50,980 nt of DNA from an uncultured Bacteroidota bacterium (GTDB lineage Bacteria > Bacteroidota > Bacteroidia > Bacteroidales > GWA2-32-17). The notes beneath the pieces were generated by a model. The model was not told the origin of the DNA, searched no databases, and saw only the letters and a program-made list of their open reading frames with translations. Shown here piece by piece: positions 9,515 to 21,087 of the stretch. The stretch covers positions 1-50,980 of the forward strand of contig CAILUD010000085.1 of assembly GCA_903837285.1 (NCBI GenBank). The letters run 5' to 3'. Both the position numbers and the translations under genes were made by a program. Position 1 is the first letter of the stretch. The number at the start of each line of letters is the position of its first letter.

Positions 9515-9832
9515 TTAAGCTTCACCCGCAGGGCCACCAAAAGTCATAGGCATTATTGGTCCCTGTTCGGTAACTTTTACGTTACCAAACTGAGACTCAA
9601 ATTTTGCTACATTTTCTTTTAGTGCAAGAAGTAACCGTTTTGCATGTTCAGGAGTTAGAATAACTCTTGATTTAACCTTTGCTTTAGGCACTCCAGGCAT
9701 TATACGAACAAAGTCAATAACAAACTCTGAACTGGAGTGAGTAATAACAGCTAAGTTAGAATAAACTCCCTGAGCAGTTTCCTCGTCCAGTTCAATATTT
9801 ATTTGTCCGTTGTTAATATTTTTATCTTCCAT
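9515..9832 (-). CDS. DUF3467 family protein
   Basis: This small soluble protein of 105 residues is of the DUF3467 type. Residues 10-90 form the conserved domain (QGVYSNLAVITHSSSEFVID, then RVILTPEHAKRLLLALKENV). It ends in a glycine-rich tail, GPAGEA. The family has no proven function. In Bacteroidetes it is regularly the gene behind rpoC, and here it starts only 6 nt after the rpoC stop, so it must be translated from the rpoBC mRNA. That placement hints at a link to transcription, but this is inference. Confidence 0.9.
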   Translation of the reverse strand: MEDKNINNGQINIELDEETAQGVYSNLAVITHSSSEFVIDFVRIMPGVPKAKVKSRVILTPEHAKRLLLALKENVAKFESQFGNVKVTEQGPIMPMTFGGPAGEA

Positions 9833-9838
9833 ATTATA

Positions 9839-12800
9839 TTATTCTGCAACCTCAACACCACGTTTACGTGTCGACATGTTTTCTAATTCCTGTTTAGAAC
9901 CAACTATCATTTTTGAATAATCACGTAAACCTGTACCTGCAGGAATTAAATGTCCAACAATTACATTTTCTTTTAATCCTTGTAAGTAATCGATTTTTCC
10001 TCTGATTGCAGCTTCGTTAAGAACCTTTGTAGTTTCCTGGAAAGATGCCGCAGACATAAAGCTCTTAGTTTGTAGAGCTGCTCTTGTAATACCTTGTAGT
10101 ACCTGACTAGAAGTCGCTGGTACAGCATCTAAAGCAGTTGCAAGTTTTTTATCTTTACGTTTTAGCATCGAATTTTCATCGCGTAATTTACGAGCTGTAA
10201 TAATCATACCTGGTTTTAAAACTTCTGAGTCGCCAGAATCGGTAATGATTTTTTTGTCGTAAATCCAATCATTTTCTTCCATAAAATCTAGTTTATCAAC
10301 TAAAGATTTTTCGAGGAAACGAGTGTCGCCCTGATCTTCAATATGTACTTTACGCATCATTTGACGTACAATAATTTCAAAATGTTTATCATTAATTTTC
10401 ACACCTTGAAGTCTGTACACTTCCTGAATTTCGTTTACAATATATTCCTGAACAACTGTTGGTCCTTTAATTGATAAAATATCGTTTGGTGTTATTGCGC
10501 CATCTGATAAAGGAGTACCAGCGCGAACATAGTCACTTTCCTGAACAAGTATCTGTTTTGAAAGAGGAACTAGGTATTTTTTAACTTCACCAGTTTTCGA
10601 AGTAATTACAATTTCGCGGTTACCTCTCTTAATTTTACCATAAGAAACTTCACCGTCAATTTCGGCAACTACAGCAGGGTTAGATGGATTACGAGCTTCG
10701 AATAACTCGGTTACTCTTGGTAAACCTCCGGTGATATCACCAGATTTTCCAACCGCTCTAGGTATTTTAACAAGTACAGTTCCAGTTTTAATTTTATCGC
10801 CCTGATTTACAGAAACGTGAGAACCAACTGGGATACTATAATTTTTAAGAACATCACCTGTAGTTGTAACGATTTTAATTGTTGGATTCTTAGTTTTATC
10901 ACGAGTTTCGATGATAACTTTTTCTTTAAATCCAGTTTGTTCATCTGATTCTTCGCGGAAAGTAACACCTTCTAATACATTTTCGAAATCAATCTTTCCT
11001 GAAGCCTCAGATATAATTACTGCATTGTAAGGATCCCATTCACAAATGAGTTCGCCTTTTTTAACAGAAGTATTATTTTTAACAAATAGTTTAGAACCAT
11101 AAGGTAGGTTGTGGGTCATTAAAACAATTCCCGTTTTCTTATCAACTATCCTCATTTCAGCTAAACGACTTACAACTATATCAATTGTAGCATTCTTTTC
11201 TTCGCTATATTCAACAGTTCTAAGTTCATCTATTTCAATAATACCTTCGTATCGAGCAATAATATTTGATTCTGTTGTTATGTTTGCAGCAACCCCCCCA
11301 ACGTGGAATGTACGAAGAGTAAGCTGAGTTCCTGGTTCACCAATAGACTGTGCAGCAATTACACCAACAGCCTCGCCCATTTGAACTAATCTTCCGTTAG
11401 ATAAATTCCTTCCGTAACATTTAGAGCAAACACCTTTTTTAGATTCGCAAGTTAATACCGAGCGAATTTCAACATGTTCAATTGGTGATTCCTGAATTAC
11501 TTTTGCAACATTTTCAATAATTTCTTCACCTGCGCTAATTATTAAATCGCCAGTATTTGGGTGATAAATATTATGAACAGATACTCTTCCTAAAATTCTA
11601 TCATAAAGAGTTTCTACAACTTCTTCACCTTTTTTAAGTGTTGATGCTATTAATCCGCGTAACGTGCCACAATCGTTCATAGAAATAATAACATCCTGTG
11701 AAACGTCAACAAGTCTACGTGTTAAATAACCAGCATCAGCTGTTTTTAAAGCAGTATCTGCAAGACCTTTTCTAGCACCGTGAGTAGAAATAAAATACTC
11801 AAGTACCGAAAGCCCTTCTTTAAAGTTAGCTAAAATTGGATTCTCAATAATTTCAGAACCTGTTGATCCTGATTTTTGAGGTTTAGCCATCAGACCTCTC
11901 ATTCCGCATAACTGACGAATCTGTTCTTTAGATCCACGAGCACCGGAATCGAGCATCATATAAATAGGATTAAATCCTTGATTATCTTCTGAAATTTGTT
12001 TTAATACCAAATTTGTCAATTTAGCATTTGTATGTGTCCAGATATCAATAATTTGATTATAGCGCTCATTGTTTGTAATGAATCCCATATTATAGTTAGA
12101 CATTACCTCTTCAACTTGCTGATAACCATCATTTACTAAAGATTGTTTCTCAACTGGAATGATTACATCGTTTAAGTTAAAAGATAAACCTCCTTTAAAG
12201 GCCATTTTATATCCCATACTCTTGATATCATCCAAGAACCTTGCAGCACTTGCAATACCAGTAACTTTTAAAACATTAGCAATAATATCTCTTAACGACT
12301 TTTTTGTTAAAAGCTCATTAATATATCCAACTTCTTTTGGTACAACTTCATTAAAAAGAACCCTACCAACAGTTGTTTCAATTAATTTTATAACAAGATT
12401 TCCATCAACTAAGTCGGAAGTTTTTACTTTTATATTAGCATGAAGTTCTGCTGCTTTTTCATTATAACCAATAATTACTTCTTCAGGAGAATAGAAAATA
12501 AGTCCTTCACCTTTGATAGGTTGCTCTATTGTGCTTTTTCTAGATTTTGTGATGTAATACAAACCTAAAACCATATCCTGAGATGGAACAGTAACTGGAG
12601 CTCCATTTGCAGGATTTAGAATATTATGAGAAGCAAGCATTAACAACTGAGCCTCTAAAATTGCGGCATTACCTAATGGCAAATGAACAGCCATCTGGTC
12701 ACCGTCAAAATCGGCATTAAAAGCTGTACAAACCAAAGGATGCAACTGAATAGCTTTTCCTTCGATAAGTTTTGGTTGGAAAGCCTGAATACCCAAACGG

Positions 12801-14125
12801 TGCAAGGTTGGAGCACGGTTTAGCAATACAGGATGTCCTTTTAATACATTTTCTAAAATATCCCAAACTACAGGATCGCGGCGATCTACAATTTTCTTTG
12901 CAGATTTTACTGTTTTAACAATACCACGTTCAATAAGCTTACGAATAACAAATGGTTTATATAATTCAGCTGCCATATCTTTTGGCAAACCGCATTCATG
13001 TAGCAATAAATCTGGTCCAACGACGATTACCGAACGAGCGGAATAATCAACACGTTTACCAAGTAAATTCTGACGGAAACGACCTTGTTTACCTTTTAAA
13101 CTATCGCTTAAAGATTTTAATGGACGGTTAGCATCAGTTTTTACAGCGTTAGATTTACGTGAGTTATCAAGTAAGCTATCAACAGCCTCTTGTAACATAC
13201 GTTTTTCGTTTCTTAATATTACTTCAGGAGCTTTAATGTCGATTAATCGTTTTAAACGATTGTTACGAATAATAACCCTTCTGTATAAGTCATTTAAATC
13301 GCTAGTTGCAAATCTACCTCCATCAAGTGGAACCAAAGGTCTTAATTCTGGTGGTATCACTGGAATAACTTTTAATATCATCCATTCCGGACGATTTAAA
13401 TGTTTAGATTCACGGAAAGCTTCAACAGTTTGCAAACGTTTTAAAGCCTCATTTTTACGTTGTTGTGATGTTTCAGTTTTTGCTTGAACACGCAAAGCAT
13501 ATGAAAGCTCATCCAAATTAATTATTGATAGTAGCTCGTGCAATGCATCGGCTCCCATTTTTGCAATAAATTTATTAGGATCAGAATCTTCAAGAAATTG
13601 ATTCTCTTTTGGTAAAACATCAATAATTGCAACGTATTCTTCTTCTGTAAGAAAATCCATTTTTTGTAACCCATCAGCGGCTTTAAATCCCGGATTGATC
13701 ACAACATAACGCTCATAATAAATAATTGCGTCAAGTTTTTTGGAAGGTAAACCTAACAATGCACCAATCTTATTTGGTAATGATCTAAAATACCAGATAT
13801 GTGAAACAGGAACTATTAATTCAATATGACCAATACGTTCGCGTCTAACTTTTTTCTCTGTTACTTCAACTCCACAACGATCGCAAACGATACCTTTATA
13901 TCTGATTCTTTTATATTTACCGCAGTGACATTCAAAATCCTTTACTGGACCGAAAATTCTTTCGCAGAATAATCCATCACGTTCAGGTTTATATGTTCTG
14001 TAATTAATTGTTTCGGGTTTAATAACTTCGCCACTGGAACGTTCTAAAATTTCCTCAGGAGAAGCTAAACCGATAACGATTTTCGAAAAAGTACTTTTAA
14101 CTTTATTGTCTCTTCTAAAAGCCAT
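9839..14125 (-). CDS. rpoC: DNA-directed RNA polymerase subunit beta'
   Basis: This is the largest RNA polymerase subunit, 1,428 residues, the usual Bacteroidetes length. Visible landmarks are the N-terminal zinc-binding cysteines C66, C68, C81 and C84, the catalytic Mg-binding NADFDGDQ loop (residues 470-477, Asp 472, 474 and 476), the second zinc site [13 protein letters not shown], and the trigger-loop segment beginning [15 protein letters not shown]. No disruption is seen. It lies 54 nt behind rpoB, and a perfect 10-bp hairpin occupies that gap. There is no Shine-Dalgarno site upstream, as for nearly all genes here. Confidence 0.99.
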   Translation of the reverse strand: MAFRRDNKVKSTFSKIVIGLASPEEILERSSGEVIKPETINYRTYKPERDGLFCERIFGPVKDFECHCGKYKRIRYKGIVCDRCGVEVTEKKVRRERIGHIELIVPVSHIWYFRSLPNKIGALLGLPSKKLDAIIYYERYVVINPGFKAADGLQKMDFLTEEEYVAIIDVLPKENQFLEDSDPNKFIAKMGADALHELLSIINLDELSYALRVQAKTETSQQRKNEALKRLQTVEAFRESKHLNRPEWMILKVIPVIPPELRPLVPLDGGRFATSDLNDLYRRVIIRNNRLKRLIDIKAPEVILRNEKRMLQEAVDSLLDNSRKSNAVKTDANRPLKSLSDSLKGKQGRFRQNLLGKRVDYSARSVIVVGPDLLLHECGLPKDMAAELYKPFVIRKLIERGIVKTVKSAKKIVDRRDPVVWDILENVLKGHPVLLNRAPTLHRLGIQAFQPKLIEGKAIQLHPLVCTAFNADFDGDQMAVHLPLGNAAILEAQLLMLASHNILNPANGAPVTVPSQDMVLGLYYITKSRKSTIEQPIKGEGLIFYSPEEVIIGYNEKAAELHANIKVKTSDLVDGNLVIKLIETTVGRVLFNEVVPKEVGYINELLTKKSLRDIIANVLKVTGIASAARFLDDIKSMGYKMAFKGGLSFNLNDVIIPVEKQSLVNDGYQQVEEVMSNYNMGFITNNERYNQIIDIWTHTNAKLTNLVLKQISEDNQGFNPIYMMLDSGARGSKEQIRQLCGMRGLMAKPQKSGSTGSEIIENPILANFKEGLSVLEYFISTHGARKGLADTALKTADAGYLTRRLVDVSQDVIISMNDCGTLRGLIASTLKKGEEVVETLYDRILGRVSVHNIYHPNTGDLIISAGEEIIENVAKVIQESPIEHVEIRSVLTCESKKGVCSKCYGRNLSNGRLVQMGEAVGVIAAQSIGEPGTQLTLRTFHVGGVAANITTESNIIARYEGIIEIDELRTVEYSEEKNATIDIVVSRLAEMRIVDKKTGIVLMTHNLPYGSKLFVKNNTSVKKGELICEWDPYNAVIISEASGKIDFENVLEGVTFREESDEQTGFKEKVIIETRDKTKNPTIKIVTTTGDVLKNYSIPVGSHVSVNQGDKIKTGTVLVKIPRAVGKSGDITGGLPRVTELFEARNPSNPAVVAEIDGEVSYGKIKRGNREIVITSKTGEVKKYLVPLSKQILVQESDYVRAGTPLSDGAITPNDILSIKGPTVVQEYIVNEIQEVYRLQGVKINDKHFEIIVRQMMRKVHIEDQGDTRFLEKSLVDKLDFMEENDWIYDKKIITDSGDSEVLKPGMIITARKLRDENSMLKRKDKKLATALDAVPATSSQVLQGITRAALQTKSFMSAASFQETTKVLNEAAIRGKIDYLQGLKENVIVGHLIPAGTGLRDYSKMIVGSKQELENMSTRKRGVEVAE

Positions 14126-14149
14126 AGCTTTAAATCTTTTAAAGTGAAA

Positions 14150-14174
14150 TTCCGGAGTATATTTTACTCCGGAA
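14150..14174. other. Perfect hairpin between rpoB and rpoC
   Basis: TTCCGGAGTA and TACTCCGGAA form a perfect 10-bp inverted repeat with a 5-nt loop, lying between the rpoB stop and the rpoC start. On the minus-strand RNA no U-run follows the stem, so it is not a standard terminator. A processing or mRNA-stability role, or a pause site, is more likely. Confidence 0.7.
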
Positions 14175-14179
14175 AAATA

Positions 14180-17100
14180 CTATTCTAAATTAATACTTAA
14201 TCCTAAACCACGTAACTCATGAATGAGTACATTAAGCGATTCGGGTATGCCAGGTATTGGCATTGGTTCGCCTTTAACAATTGCTTCATAAGCTTTTGCA
14301 CGACCAACAACATCATCTGACTTAATTGTAAGTATTTCTTGCAAAATATTTGCAGCTCCGAATGCTTCAAGAGCCCAAACCTCCATTTCACCAAAACGCT
14401 GACCACCAAATTGCGCTTTACCGCCAAGTGGTTGTTGAGTAATAAGTGAGTATGGTCCGATTGAACGAGCATGCATTTTGTCGTCAACCATATGACCAAG
14501 TTTAAGCATATAAATAATACCAACTGTAGCTGGCTGATCGAATTTTTCACCAGTTCCACCATCGTATAAATAAACACGACCGTATCTTGGTAAACCAGCT
14601 TTATCGGTATACTCGTTAATCTGATCGAGGTTTGCACCATCAAAAATAGGAGTAGCGAAAGTCATTCCTAACTCACGACCTGCCCATGCTAGAACTGTTT
14701 CATAAATTTGTCCTAAGTTCATACGAGAAGGCACACCAAGTGGATTAAGAACTATGTCAACAGGTGTTCCATTTTCAAGGAAAGGCATATCTTCTTCGCG
14801 AACGATTCTTGATACAATACCTTTATTTCCATGGCGACCTGCCATTTTATCACCAACTTTTACAACACGTTTTTGAGCTACATATACTTTTGCAAGTTTT
14901 ACAATACCTGCAGGTAGCTCGTCACCAATTGTAAGGTTGAATTTTTTACGTTTTACATCAGCCTCAATTTCTTTATATTTAATAATATAGTTATTGAGTA
15001 AATCTCTTATTACATCATTTTTGGCTTTATCTGTAGTCCATTTATTTGGATTAATATTAATAAAGTCAACTATCTGAAGCATTTTTAATGTAAACTTCTC
15101 GCCTTTTGCAATTACGTCAACATTATAATAATCTTTTACACCTTGTGATGTTTTACCATTTACGACAACAAATAATTTTTCAATTAAACGTTGTTTAAAA
15201 TCCAGGAATTTTTTACTCGCTTCTTCATCAATTTTATCAAGCAAAGTTTTTTCAGCAACTTTAACTTTTTTGTCTTTAACTTGACGAGCAAAAAGTTTTT
15301 TATCGATTACTACTCCATACATTGAAGGTGGTACTTTTAATGATGCATCTTTAACATCACCAGCTTTATCACCAAAGATTGCACGTAAAAGTTTCTCTTC
15401 AGGAGAAGGATCTGTTTCACCTTTAGGTGTAATTTTTCCAATTAAAATATCACCAGGTTGAACATAAGCTCCAATACGAATTAGTCCGTTTTCGTCGAGA
15501 TTTCTCGTTGCCTCTTCGCTAACGTTTGGAATATCTGAAGTTAATTCTTCTACACCACGTTTAGTATCACGAACCTCTAAAACAAATTCATCAATATGTA
15601 ACGAAGTAAAAGCGTCTTCTTTAACAAGTTTTTCATTTATAACAATAGCGTCCTCAAAGTTAAACCCTTTCCAAGGCATAAACGCTACCATTAAATTTCT
15701 ACCTAAAGCAAGTTCGCCACCTTTTGTTGCATATCCTTCAGTAAGTACCTGACCTTTTACAATTTTTTGTCCTTTTTTAACAATCGGTCTTAAAATAATT
15801 GTAGTATTCTGATTTGTCTTACGGAATTTAAGAATATTATACTGAACAACATCATCGTTAAAACTCACAAATCTTTCTTCATCAGTGCGTTTATAACGAA
15901 CAATGATTTCTTTTCCATCCACATATTCAACAACGCCATCCGCTTCTGCCATTAACAAAGCACGTGAATCAAGCGCAACTTTTTCTTCTAATCCAGTTCC
16001 AACAATTGGAGCCTGAGGTTGAAGTAAAGGAACAGCCTGACGCATCATATTAGATCCCATGAGTGCACGGTTAGCATCATCATGTTCTAAGAATGGGATC
16101 AAACTAGCAGCAATTGAGGCTATCTGGTTTGGAGCAACGTCCATTAACTGTATCTGATCTTTTTCAAGAACAGGAAAATCTCCACGGAAACGTGCTTTTA
16201 CTTTAGCACTTAAAAAATCTCCTTTTTCATTTACTTCAGCATTTGCCTGTGCAATAATTTTTTCTTCTTCTTCTTCTGCACTAAAATAAACTACATTTTC
16301 GTCTAATAAATCTACATTTCCATCTTTTGCCTGACGATATGGAGTTTCAATAAATCCAAGAACATTAATTTTTGCGTAAACACAAAGTGAAGAAATAAGA
16401 CCGATGTTTGGTCCTTCAGGAGTTTCGATTGGACAAAGTCTGCCATAATGAGTATAGTGAACGTCACGTACTTCGAATCCTGCACGTTCGCGGGTTAAAC
16501 CGCCAGGTCCAAGTGCAGATAAACGACGTTTGTGAGTCATCTCAGCTAATGGATTGGTTTGATCCATAAATTGTGAAAGCTGATTTGTTCCAAAGAATGT
16601 ATTAATAACTGAGGACAAACTCTTAGCATTGATTAAATCAATGGGAGTAAATACCTCATTATCGCGAACATTCATTTTTTCACGAATTGTACGAGCCATA
16701 CGAGCCAAACCAACACCAAACTGTGCTGATAACTGCTCGCCAACTGTACGAACTCTACGATTACTTAAATGGTCAATATCATCAACATCAGCCTTAGAAT
16801 TAATAAGTTCTATAAGATACTTAATAATCGAAATAATATCAGCTTTTGTAAGAATTTTTGTGTCAACTGGAATATCAAGCCCTAATTTTCTATTAATACG
16901 ATATCTACCTACTTCACCTAAATCGTATCTTTTTATTGAGAAAAATAACTTATCAATTACGTCACGAGCTGTTTCTTCATCAGGTGGTTCAGCATTTCGT
17001 AACTGGCGGTAAATATACATTACAGCTTCTTTCTCAGAGTTACAAGGATCTTTTTGTAATGTATTATAAATAATAGCAAAATCAGCTAAATTCTGATCTT

Positions 17101-17989
17101 CTTTATGCAATAATATAGTTTTTGAACCTGAATCAACAATTAAATCGATATGATCTTTATCGATAATGGTTTCACGGTCAATTATAATTTCATTTCTTTC
17201 AATAGAAACAACTTCGCCGGTATCTTCATCTACGAAATCTTCAATCCATGTTTTTAAAACACGTGCTGCAAGTTTTCTACCAATAAGTTTTTTAAGAGCG
17301 GCTTTTGATACTTTGATTTCTTCAGCTAAACCAAAAATTTCAAGAATATCTTTATCGCTTTCAAAACCTATTGCACGAAGCAAAGTAGTTACTGGTAATT
17401 TCTTTTTTCTATCGATGTAAGCATACATTACATTGTTAATGTCTGTAGCAAACTCAATCCAAGATCCTTTAAAAGGGATAATTCTTGCAGAGTAAAGTTT
17501 AGTACCATTTGCATGAACAGATTGTCCAAAAAACACCCCAGGTGACCTATGTAATTGAGAAACAATAACTCTTTCGGCTCCATTTATTACAAATGTACCT
17601 CTTGGTGTCATATAAGGAACTGTTCCTAAATAAACATCCTGAATTACTGTATCAAAATCTTCGTGATCTGGGTCAGTGCAATATAATTTTAGCTTAGCTT
17701 TAAGAGCTACGCTATATGATAATCCTCTTTCAATACATTCGTTTAATACGTATCTTGGAGGATCAACAAAATAATCAATAAACTCTAATACGAAATTATT
17801 TCGTGTGTCTGAAATTGGAAAGTTTTCTTGGAAAACTCTGTGGAGTCCTTCCATTTTCCTTTTTTCAGGTGTGGAATTTAGTTGAAAAAATTCCTCAAAA
17901 GACTTAACTTGAATCTCAAGAAAATCAGGATATTGATACTGATTCTTGGCCGAAGAAAAGCTTATCCTATTATTATTTTTAACAGACAT
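14180..17989 (-). CDS. rpoB: DNA-directed RNA polymerase subunit beta
   Basis: This is the second catalytic RNA polymerase subunit, 1,269 residues, full length for Bacteroidetes. Recognisable parts include [10 protein letters not shown] near the N-terminal third, the rifampicin pocket ([20 protein letters not shown] followed by [20 protein letters not shown]) and the C-terminal [20 protein letters not shown] clamp region. The main rifampicin-resistance positions (the Gln, Asp, His and Ser equivalent to E. coli 513, 516, 526 and 531) carry the sensitive residues. It follows rplL after a 95-nt gap that contains a terminator-like hairpin, so its expression is probably set below that of the ribosomal stalk genes. 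Confidence 0.99.
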   Translation of the reverse strand: MSVKNNNRISFSSAKNQYQYPDFLEIQVKSFEEFFQLNSTPEKRKMEGLHRVFQENFPISDTRNNFVLEFIDYFVDPPRYVLNECIERGLSYSVALKAKLKLYCTDPDHEDFDTVIQDVYLGTVPYMTPRGTFVINGAERVIVSQLHRSPGVFFGQSVHANGTKLYSARIIPFKGSWIEFATDINNVMYAYIDRKKKLPVTTLLRAIGFESDKDILEIFGLAEEIKVSKAALKKLIGRKLAARVLKTWIEDFVDEDTGEVVSIERNEIIIDRETIIDKDHIDLIVDSGSKTILLHKEDQNLADFAIIYNTLQKDPCNSEKEAVMYIYRQLRNAEPPDEETARDVIDKLFFSIKRYDLGEVGRYRINRKLGLDIPVDTKILTKADIISIIKYLIELINSKADVDDIDHLSNRRVRTVGEQLSAQFGVGLARMARTIREKMNVRDNEVFTPIDLINAKSLSSVINTFFGTNQLSQFMDQTNPLAEMTHKRRLSALGPGGLTRERAGFEVRDVHYTHYGRLCPIETPEGPNIGLISSLCVYAKINVLGFIETPYRQAKDGNVDLLDENVVYFSAEEEEEKIIAQANAEVNEKGDFLSAKVKARFRGDFPVLEKDQIQLMDVAPNQIASIAASLIPFLEHDDANRALMGSNMMRQAVPLLQPQAPIVGTGLEEKVALDSRALLMAEADGVVEYVDGKEIIVRYKRTDEERFVSFNDDVVQYNILKFRKTNQNTTIILRPIVKKGQKIVKGQVLTEGYATKGGELALGRNLMVAFMPWKGFNFEDAIVINEKLVKEDAFTSLHIDEFVLEVRDTKRGVEELTSDIPNVSEEATRNLDENGLIRIGAYVQPGDILIGKITPKGETDPSPEEKLLRAIFGDKAGDVKDASLKVPPSMYGVVIDKKLFARQVKDKKVKVAEKTLLDKIDEEASKKFLDFKQRLIEKLFVVVNGKTSQGVKDYYNVDVIAKGEKFTLKMLQIVDFININPNKWTTDKAKNDVIRDLLNNYIIKYKEIEADVKRKKFNLTIGDELPAGIVKLAKVYVAQKRVVKVGDKMAGRHGNKGIVSRIVREEDMPFLENGTPVDIVLNPLGVPSRMNLGQIYETVLAWAGRELGMTFATPIFDGANLDQINEYTDKAGLPRYGRVYLYDGGTGEKFDQPATVGIIYMLKLGHMVDDKMHARSIGPYSLITQQPLGGKAQFGGQRFGEMEVWALEAFGAANILQEILTIKSDDVVGRAKAYEAIVKGEPMPIPGIPESLNVLIHELRGLGLSINLE

Positions 17990-18027
17990 GTAAAACTAAA
18001 TTAATGAAATTCAATAAATATAACGAC

Positions 18028-18060
18028 AAAAAGGCTTAAAGCCTGAACGGCTTTAAACCT
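18028..18060 (-). terminator. Attenuator-like hairpin between rplL and rpoB
   Basis: On the minus-strand RNA a 12-bp stem (AGGUUUAAAGCC with GGCUUUAAGCCU, one U-G pair) closes a 5-nt loop, and four further U follow the U that ends the stem. This has the form of an intrinsic terminator, but it lies inside the operon, ahead of rpoB. By analogy with E. coli, where a partial terminator in this gap lowers rpoBC relative to rplJL, it is probably an attenuator. Confidence 0.75.
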
Positions 18061-18084
18061 GTAGTTTTTGATTGAACTTCCTTT

Positions 18085-18456
18085 TTATTTAAGTTCAACT
18101 TCTGCGCCTGCTTCTACTAATTGAGCTTTTAATGATTCAGCTTCTTCTTTAGAGCAGCCTTCTTTTACAGCTTTTGGTGCAGCATCAACTAAGTCTTTAG
18201 CTTCTTTAAGTCCAAGACCTGTTAATTCTTTTACCAATTTAACTATTTGTAATTTAGCACCACCTGGTGATTTTAAAATCACATCAAATGAACTTTTTTC
18301 AACTGCAGCAGCAGCCTCAACTGGAGCAGCAGCAACTGCAACTGCAGCAGCAGCTGGCTCGATGCCATATTCATCTTTTAAAATTTGAGCTAACTCATTT
18401 ACTTCTTTTACTGTAAGGTTAACTAATTGTTCTGCGAAAACTTTTAAATCTGCCAT
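18085..18456 (-). CDS. rplL: 50S ribosomal protein bL12 (L7/L12)
   Basis: This is the ribosomal stalk protein of 123 residues that recruits translation GTPases. It has the N-terminal dimerisation domain (about residues 1-33), an Ala/Val-rich flexible hinge (about 35-53) and the C-terminal factor-binding domain with [20 protein letters not shown] and [20 protein letters not shown]. It starts 29 nt after rplJ, and the attenuator-like hairpin follows its stop. The stalk needs several bL12 copies per ribosome, which fits reduced read-through into rpoB. Confidence 0.98.
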   Translation of the reverse strand: MADLKVFAEQLVNLTVKEVNELAQILKDEYGIEPAAAAVAVAAAPVEAAAAVEKSSFDVILKSPGGAKLQIVKLVKELTGLGLKEAKDLVDAAPKAVKEGCSKEEAESLKAQLVEAGAEVELK

Positions 18457-18485
18457 TTTTCTGTTTTTATGTATTAAAAACTTGA

Positions 18486-19007
18486 TTAATTATTTCTTTC
18501 TGAAAGTGTTTTTACGACTCCTGCTAAAATATTCTTGCCTGATTGAAGTGAAGACATAACATTGTTTAGCGGTGATTGTAACATAAATATGATATCACCA
18601 ATAAGTTGTTCTTTACTCTTAATCGCAACAAGTTTATCAACTTGGTTGTCGCCAATATATACTGATTCTTCCACAAAAGCACCTTTTAGTAAAGGTTTTT
18701 TATTTGTTTTGCGGAATGCTTTTATCAGTTTTGCGGGTTCGCTTGCTGAATTTGTAAACATTACAGATGTTCCACCTTGTAAAACATCAAATAATTCATC
18801 ATATTTCCCTTCAAATGATTCCATTGCTTTTCTAAGCAATGTATTCTTTACTACAACTAATTCAATGTCTTTATCAAAACATTTACGACGTAAGTTGCTT
18901 GTATCAGAAGCATTTAAATCAGAAATATCAGCAAGATAGAAATGACTGAAGTTTTGTAAACGAACTGTCAAATCTTTAATGATTTTATCTTTATCTTCTT
19001 TTATCAT
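18486..19007 (-). CDS. rplJ: 50S ribosomal protein uL10
   Basis: This is the stalk base protein of 173 residues. The N-terminal rRNA-binding domain includes [24 protein letters not shown] (about residues 39-62, listed here as landmarks), and the C-terminal helix that carries bL12 dimers includes [20 protein letters not shown]. It begins 19 nt after rplA. That gap is too short for the separate L10-binding leader known from E. coli, so any autoregulatory site would have to lie inside rplA. The upstream AAAGGA 4 nt from the ATG is only a weak Shine-Dalgarno match. Confidence 0.97.
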   Translation of the reverse strand: MIKEDKDKIIKDLTVRLQNFSHFYLADISDLNASDTSNLRRKCFDKDIELVVVKNTLLRKAMESFEGKYDELFDVLQGGTSVMFTNSASEPAKLIKAFRKTNKKPLLKGAFVEESVYIGDNQVDKLVAIKSKEQLIGDIIFMLQSPLNNVMSSLQSGKNILAGVVKTLSERNN

Positions 19008-19026
19008 GTGTTCCTTTAGATTTAGA

Positions 19027-19719
19027 TTAATCTACTGATTTTGGTTCAATCTGAATACCTGGACTCATGGTACTAGAAAGATAAATACTTTTCATGTATG
19101 TACCTTTTGCTGCAGTTGGTTTTAATTTAATAATGGTACGAATAAATTCTTTTGCATTATCAATCAACTGTTCTTCATTAAAAGATACTTTTCCAATAGA
19201 AGAATGAATTATACCATATTTATCAACTTTAAAGTCGATTTTACCCATCTTCACTTCTTTTACTGCTTTACCAATTTCCATTGTAACAGTACCGCTTTTT
19301 GGGTTTGGCATAAGTCCACGAGGTCCGAGGATTTTTCCAAGAGCTCCTATTTTGGCCATTACAGAAGGCATTGTAATAATGACATCTATATCTGTCCAAC
19401 CACCTTTTATTTTTTCAATGTACTCTTCAAGACCAACAAAATCGGCACCTGCTTCTGTAGCTTCGTTTACCTTATCAGGTGAACAAAGAACTAAAACGCG
19501 GGTTTCTTTTCCGGTACCATGAGGAAGTGTAACAATACCACGAACCATTTGATTGGCTTTACGTGGATCAACACCAAGTCTGATATCAAGGTCAACTGAA
19601 GCATCAAATTTTGTAAAAGTCAGGGTTTTCACAAGTTTAGCTGCATCATTCAAAGCATAAGATGTATTTGCATCAAGCTTTGATAGAGCAACTTTCTGGT
19701 TTTTTGTAATTTTTCCCAT
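19027..19719 (-). CDS. rplA: 50S ribosomal protein uL1
   Basis: This is the L1-stalk ribosomal protein of 230 residues, which binds 23S rRNA and helps release E-site tRNA. It begins [16 protein letters not shown] and carries the L1 landmarks [17 protein letters not shown], the [13 protein letters not shown] segment, and [20 protein letters not shown]. It starts 12 nt after rplK, so the two genes are probably translated from one message. No L1-type leader is apparent ahead of rplK, where the gap is only 18 nt. Confidence 0.98.
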   Translation of the reverse strand: MGKITKNQKVALSKLDANTSYALNDAAKLVKTLTFTKFDASVDLDIRLGVDPRKANQMVRGIVTLPHGTGKETRVLVLCSPDKVNEATEAGADFVGLEEYIEKIKGGWTDIDVIITMPSVMAKIGALGKILGPRGLMPNPKSGTVTMEIGKAVKEVKMGKIDFKVDKYGIIHSSIGKVSFNEEQLIDNAKEFIRTIIKLKPTAAKGTYMKSIYLSSTMSPGIQIEPKSVD

Positions 19720-19731
19720 TGTTACTTTGTT

Positions 19732-20175
19732 TTATTTCTTTAAAGGAGATTCTCCTTGAACTGTAACGCCTAAACTTCTTGCAGTACCAGCAACCATTGA
19801 CATAGCTGACTCGACAGTAAAGCAATTTAAATCGGGCATTTTATCCAAAGCAATAGTTTTAACCTGATCCCAAGTTATTGAACCTACTTTATTACGGTTT
19901 GATTCTTTCGAACCAGATTGAAGCTTTGCAGCTTCTAATACTTGAACCGATGCGGGAGGTGTTTTTACTACAAAGTCGAAAGATTTATCAGCATATACAG
20001 TAATTAGTATAGGTAAAACCTTTCCAGCTTTATCTTGGGTTCTGGCATTAAACTGTTTGCAAAACTCCATGATGTTAACTCCTTTAGATCCTAGAGCAGG
20101 GCCTACTGGAGGAGATGGGTTTGCAGCACCACCTTTAATCTGTAACTTAATATAAGTTTCTACTTGTTTTGCCAT
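19732..20175 (-). CDS. rplK: 50S ribosomal protein uL11
   Basis: This ribosomal protein of 147 residues forms part of the GTPase-associated centre with 23S rRNA. The conserved N-terminal [20 protein letters not shown] and C-terminal [16 protein letters not shown] are intact, and the proline-rich hinge is visible. It lies 18 nt after nusG and 12 nt before rplA. It follows nusG in the classical secE-nusG-rplKAJL order. Confidence 0.98.
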   Translation of the reverse strand: MAKQVETYIKLQIKGGAANPSPPVGPALGSKGVNIMEFCKQFNARTQDKAGKVLPILITVYADKSFDFVVKTPPASVQVLEAAKLQSGSKESNRNKVGSITWDQVKTIALDKMPDLNCFTVESAMSMVAGTARSLGVTVQGESPLKK

Positions 20176-20193
20176 AACACTTAATCAAAATTT

Positions 20194-20739
20194 CTATTCT
20201 TTTTCAACTTGCATGAAACTAAGTTCTAGTGGAGTTTTTCTTCCGAAAATCTTTACCATTACTTTTAGTTTCTTTTTTTCTTCGTTAACCTCTTCGATAA
20301 TTCCTGTAAATCCATTAAAAGGTCCATCAATAACCTTAACGGCTTCACTAACAAGGAAGGGGCTGTTAATTTCCTCATCGCTTTCAGCTAATTCATCTAC
20401 TTTTCCAAGTATCCTATTCACTTCGGAAAGCTTTAGTGGGATAGGATTGCCTTCTTTGGATGCTAAAAAACCCAACACACCAGTAACATTTTTGATAATG
20501 TGTGTGATTTCGCCAGCCAAAGCAGCTTCTATTAAAATGTAACCTGGAAAGAAGCTACGTTCCTTACTAATTTTTTTACCATTTCTTATTTGGTAAACTT
20601 TTTCAGTAGGCACAAGAATCTGAGAAACAAATTCCTGAAGGTTAAAGCGATTTATTTCAGCTTCAATATAATCTTTAATCTTTTTCTCTTTGCCGCTGAT
20701 AGCTCTAACTACATACCAATGTTTCACAATTTCTGCCAT
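20194..20739 (-). CDS. nusG: Transcription termination/antitermination protein NusG
   Basis: This general elongation factor of 181 residues binds the RNA polymerase clamp and couples it to the ribosome. The N-terminal NGN domain starts at KHWYVVRAISGKEKKIKDYI and includes SFFPGYILIEA. The C-terminal KOW domain contains VKVIDGPFNGFTGIIEEVNE. It has the usual length and no insertion. It starts 19 nt after secE, which fits the standard secE-nusG pair. Confidence 0.97.
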   Translation of the reverse strand: MAEIVKHWYVVRAISGKEKKIKDYIEAEINRFNLQEFVSQILVPTEKVYQIRNGKKISKERSFFPGYILIEAALAGEITHIIKNVTGVLGFLASKEGNPIPLKLSEVNRILGKVDELAESDEEINSPFLVSEAVKVIDGPFNGFTGIIEEVNEEKKKLKVMVKIFGRKTPLELSFMQVEKE

Positions 20740-20758
20740 GCTCTTCTTACTAAAGATA

Positions 20759-20953
20759 TTAATAGAACATACTATAAATTAGCCTCATGATGTTACTGAA
20801 ACCGAAGTCCATTAACGAAACGATGAGCGCTATAATAAAGGAAGCAACCATTACTACTATTGCACTTGATTGAAGCTCTTTCCAAGTAGGCCATGTAACC
20901 TTCTGGGTTAATTCTAAGAATGCTTCTTGTAAATACAACTTAATTTTGTTCAT
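20759..20953 (-). CDS. secE: Preprotein translocase subunit SecE
   Basis: The 64-residue product is the short single-helix form of SecE, which clamps SecY in the SecYEG channel. An amphipathic N-terminal segment (YLQEAFLELTQKVTWPTWKE, about residues 7-26) precedes one membrane helix (about 29-50). The conserved TWPTWKEL motif is intact. The gene sits between tRNA-Trp, 14 nt upstream, and nusG, the usual position in Bacteroidetes. Confidence 0.95.
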   Translation of the reverse strand: MNKIKLYLQEAFLELTQKVTWPTWKELQSSAIVVMVASFIIALIVSLMDFGFSNIMRLIYSMFY

Positions 20954-20967
20954 TTTATAACTCTTTG

Positions 20968-21040
20968 CACGGGCGGAGAGACTCGAACTCCCAGCCTATA
21001 GTTTTGGAGACTACCACTCTACCAATTGAGCTACGCCCGT
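20968..21040 (-). tRNA. tRNA-Trp (CCA)
   Basis: This 73-nt cloverleaf has an ACGGGCG/CGCCCGU acceptor stem, an anticodon loop CUCCAAA giving CCA, and a normal UUCGAGU T-loop. The 3' CCA is not encoded. It lies between tuf and secE, as in many bacteria. Confidence 0.97.
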
Positions 21041-21049
21041 GTTTTGCAT

Positions 21050-21072
21050 AAAGAGCCCGAAGGCTCTTTTTT
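21050..21072. terminator. UUCG-tetraloop hairpin between tuf and tRNA-Trp
   Basis: An 8-bp perfect stem AAAGAGCC/GGCTCTTT closes a 4-base loop, reading UUCG on the minus-strand RNA. On the minus strand only UUUA follows, so it would be a weak terminator or a processing signal after tuf. The plus strand carries a stronger T-run. Confidence 0.6.
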
Positions 21073-21087
21073 GCAATATTAATTTAA

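Noticed and set aside
14203..14643. Open frame of 146 codons inside rpoB on the same strand
   Set aside because: It is a frame-shifted reading of the conserved 3' end of rpoB, with no family resemblance and no start signal. rpoB itself is intact there.
19008..20193. Canonical L1 and L10 autoregulatory leaders
   Set aside because: The gaps before rplK (18 nt), rplA (12 nt) and rplJ (19 nt) are too short for these structures. I cannot rule out sites inside coding sequence.
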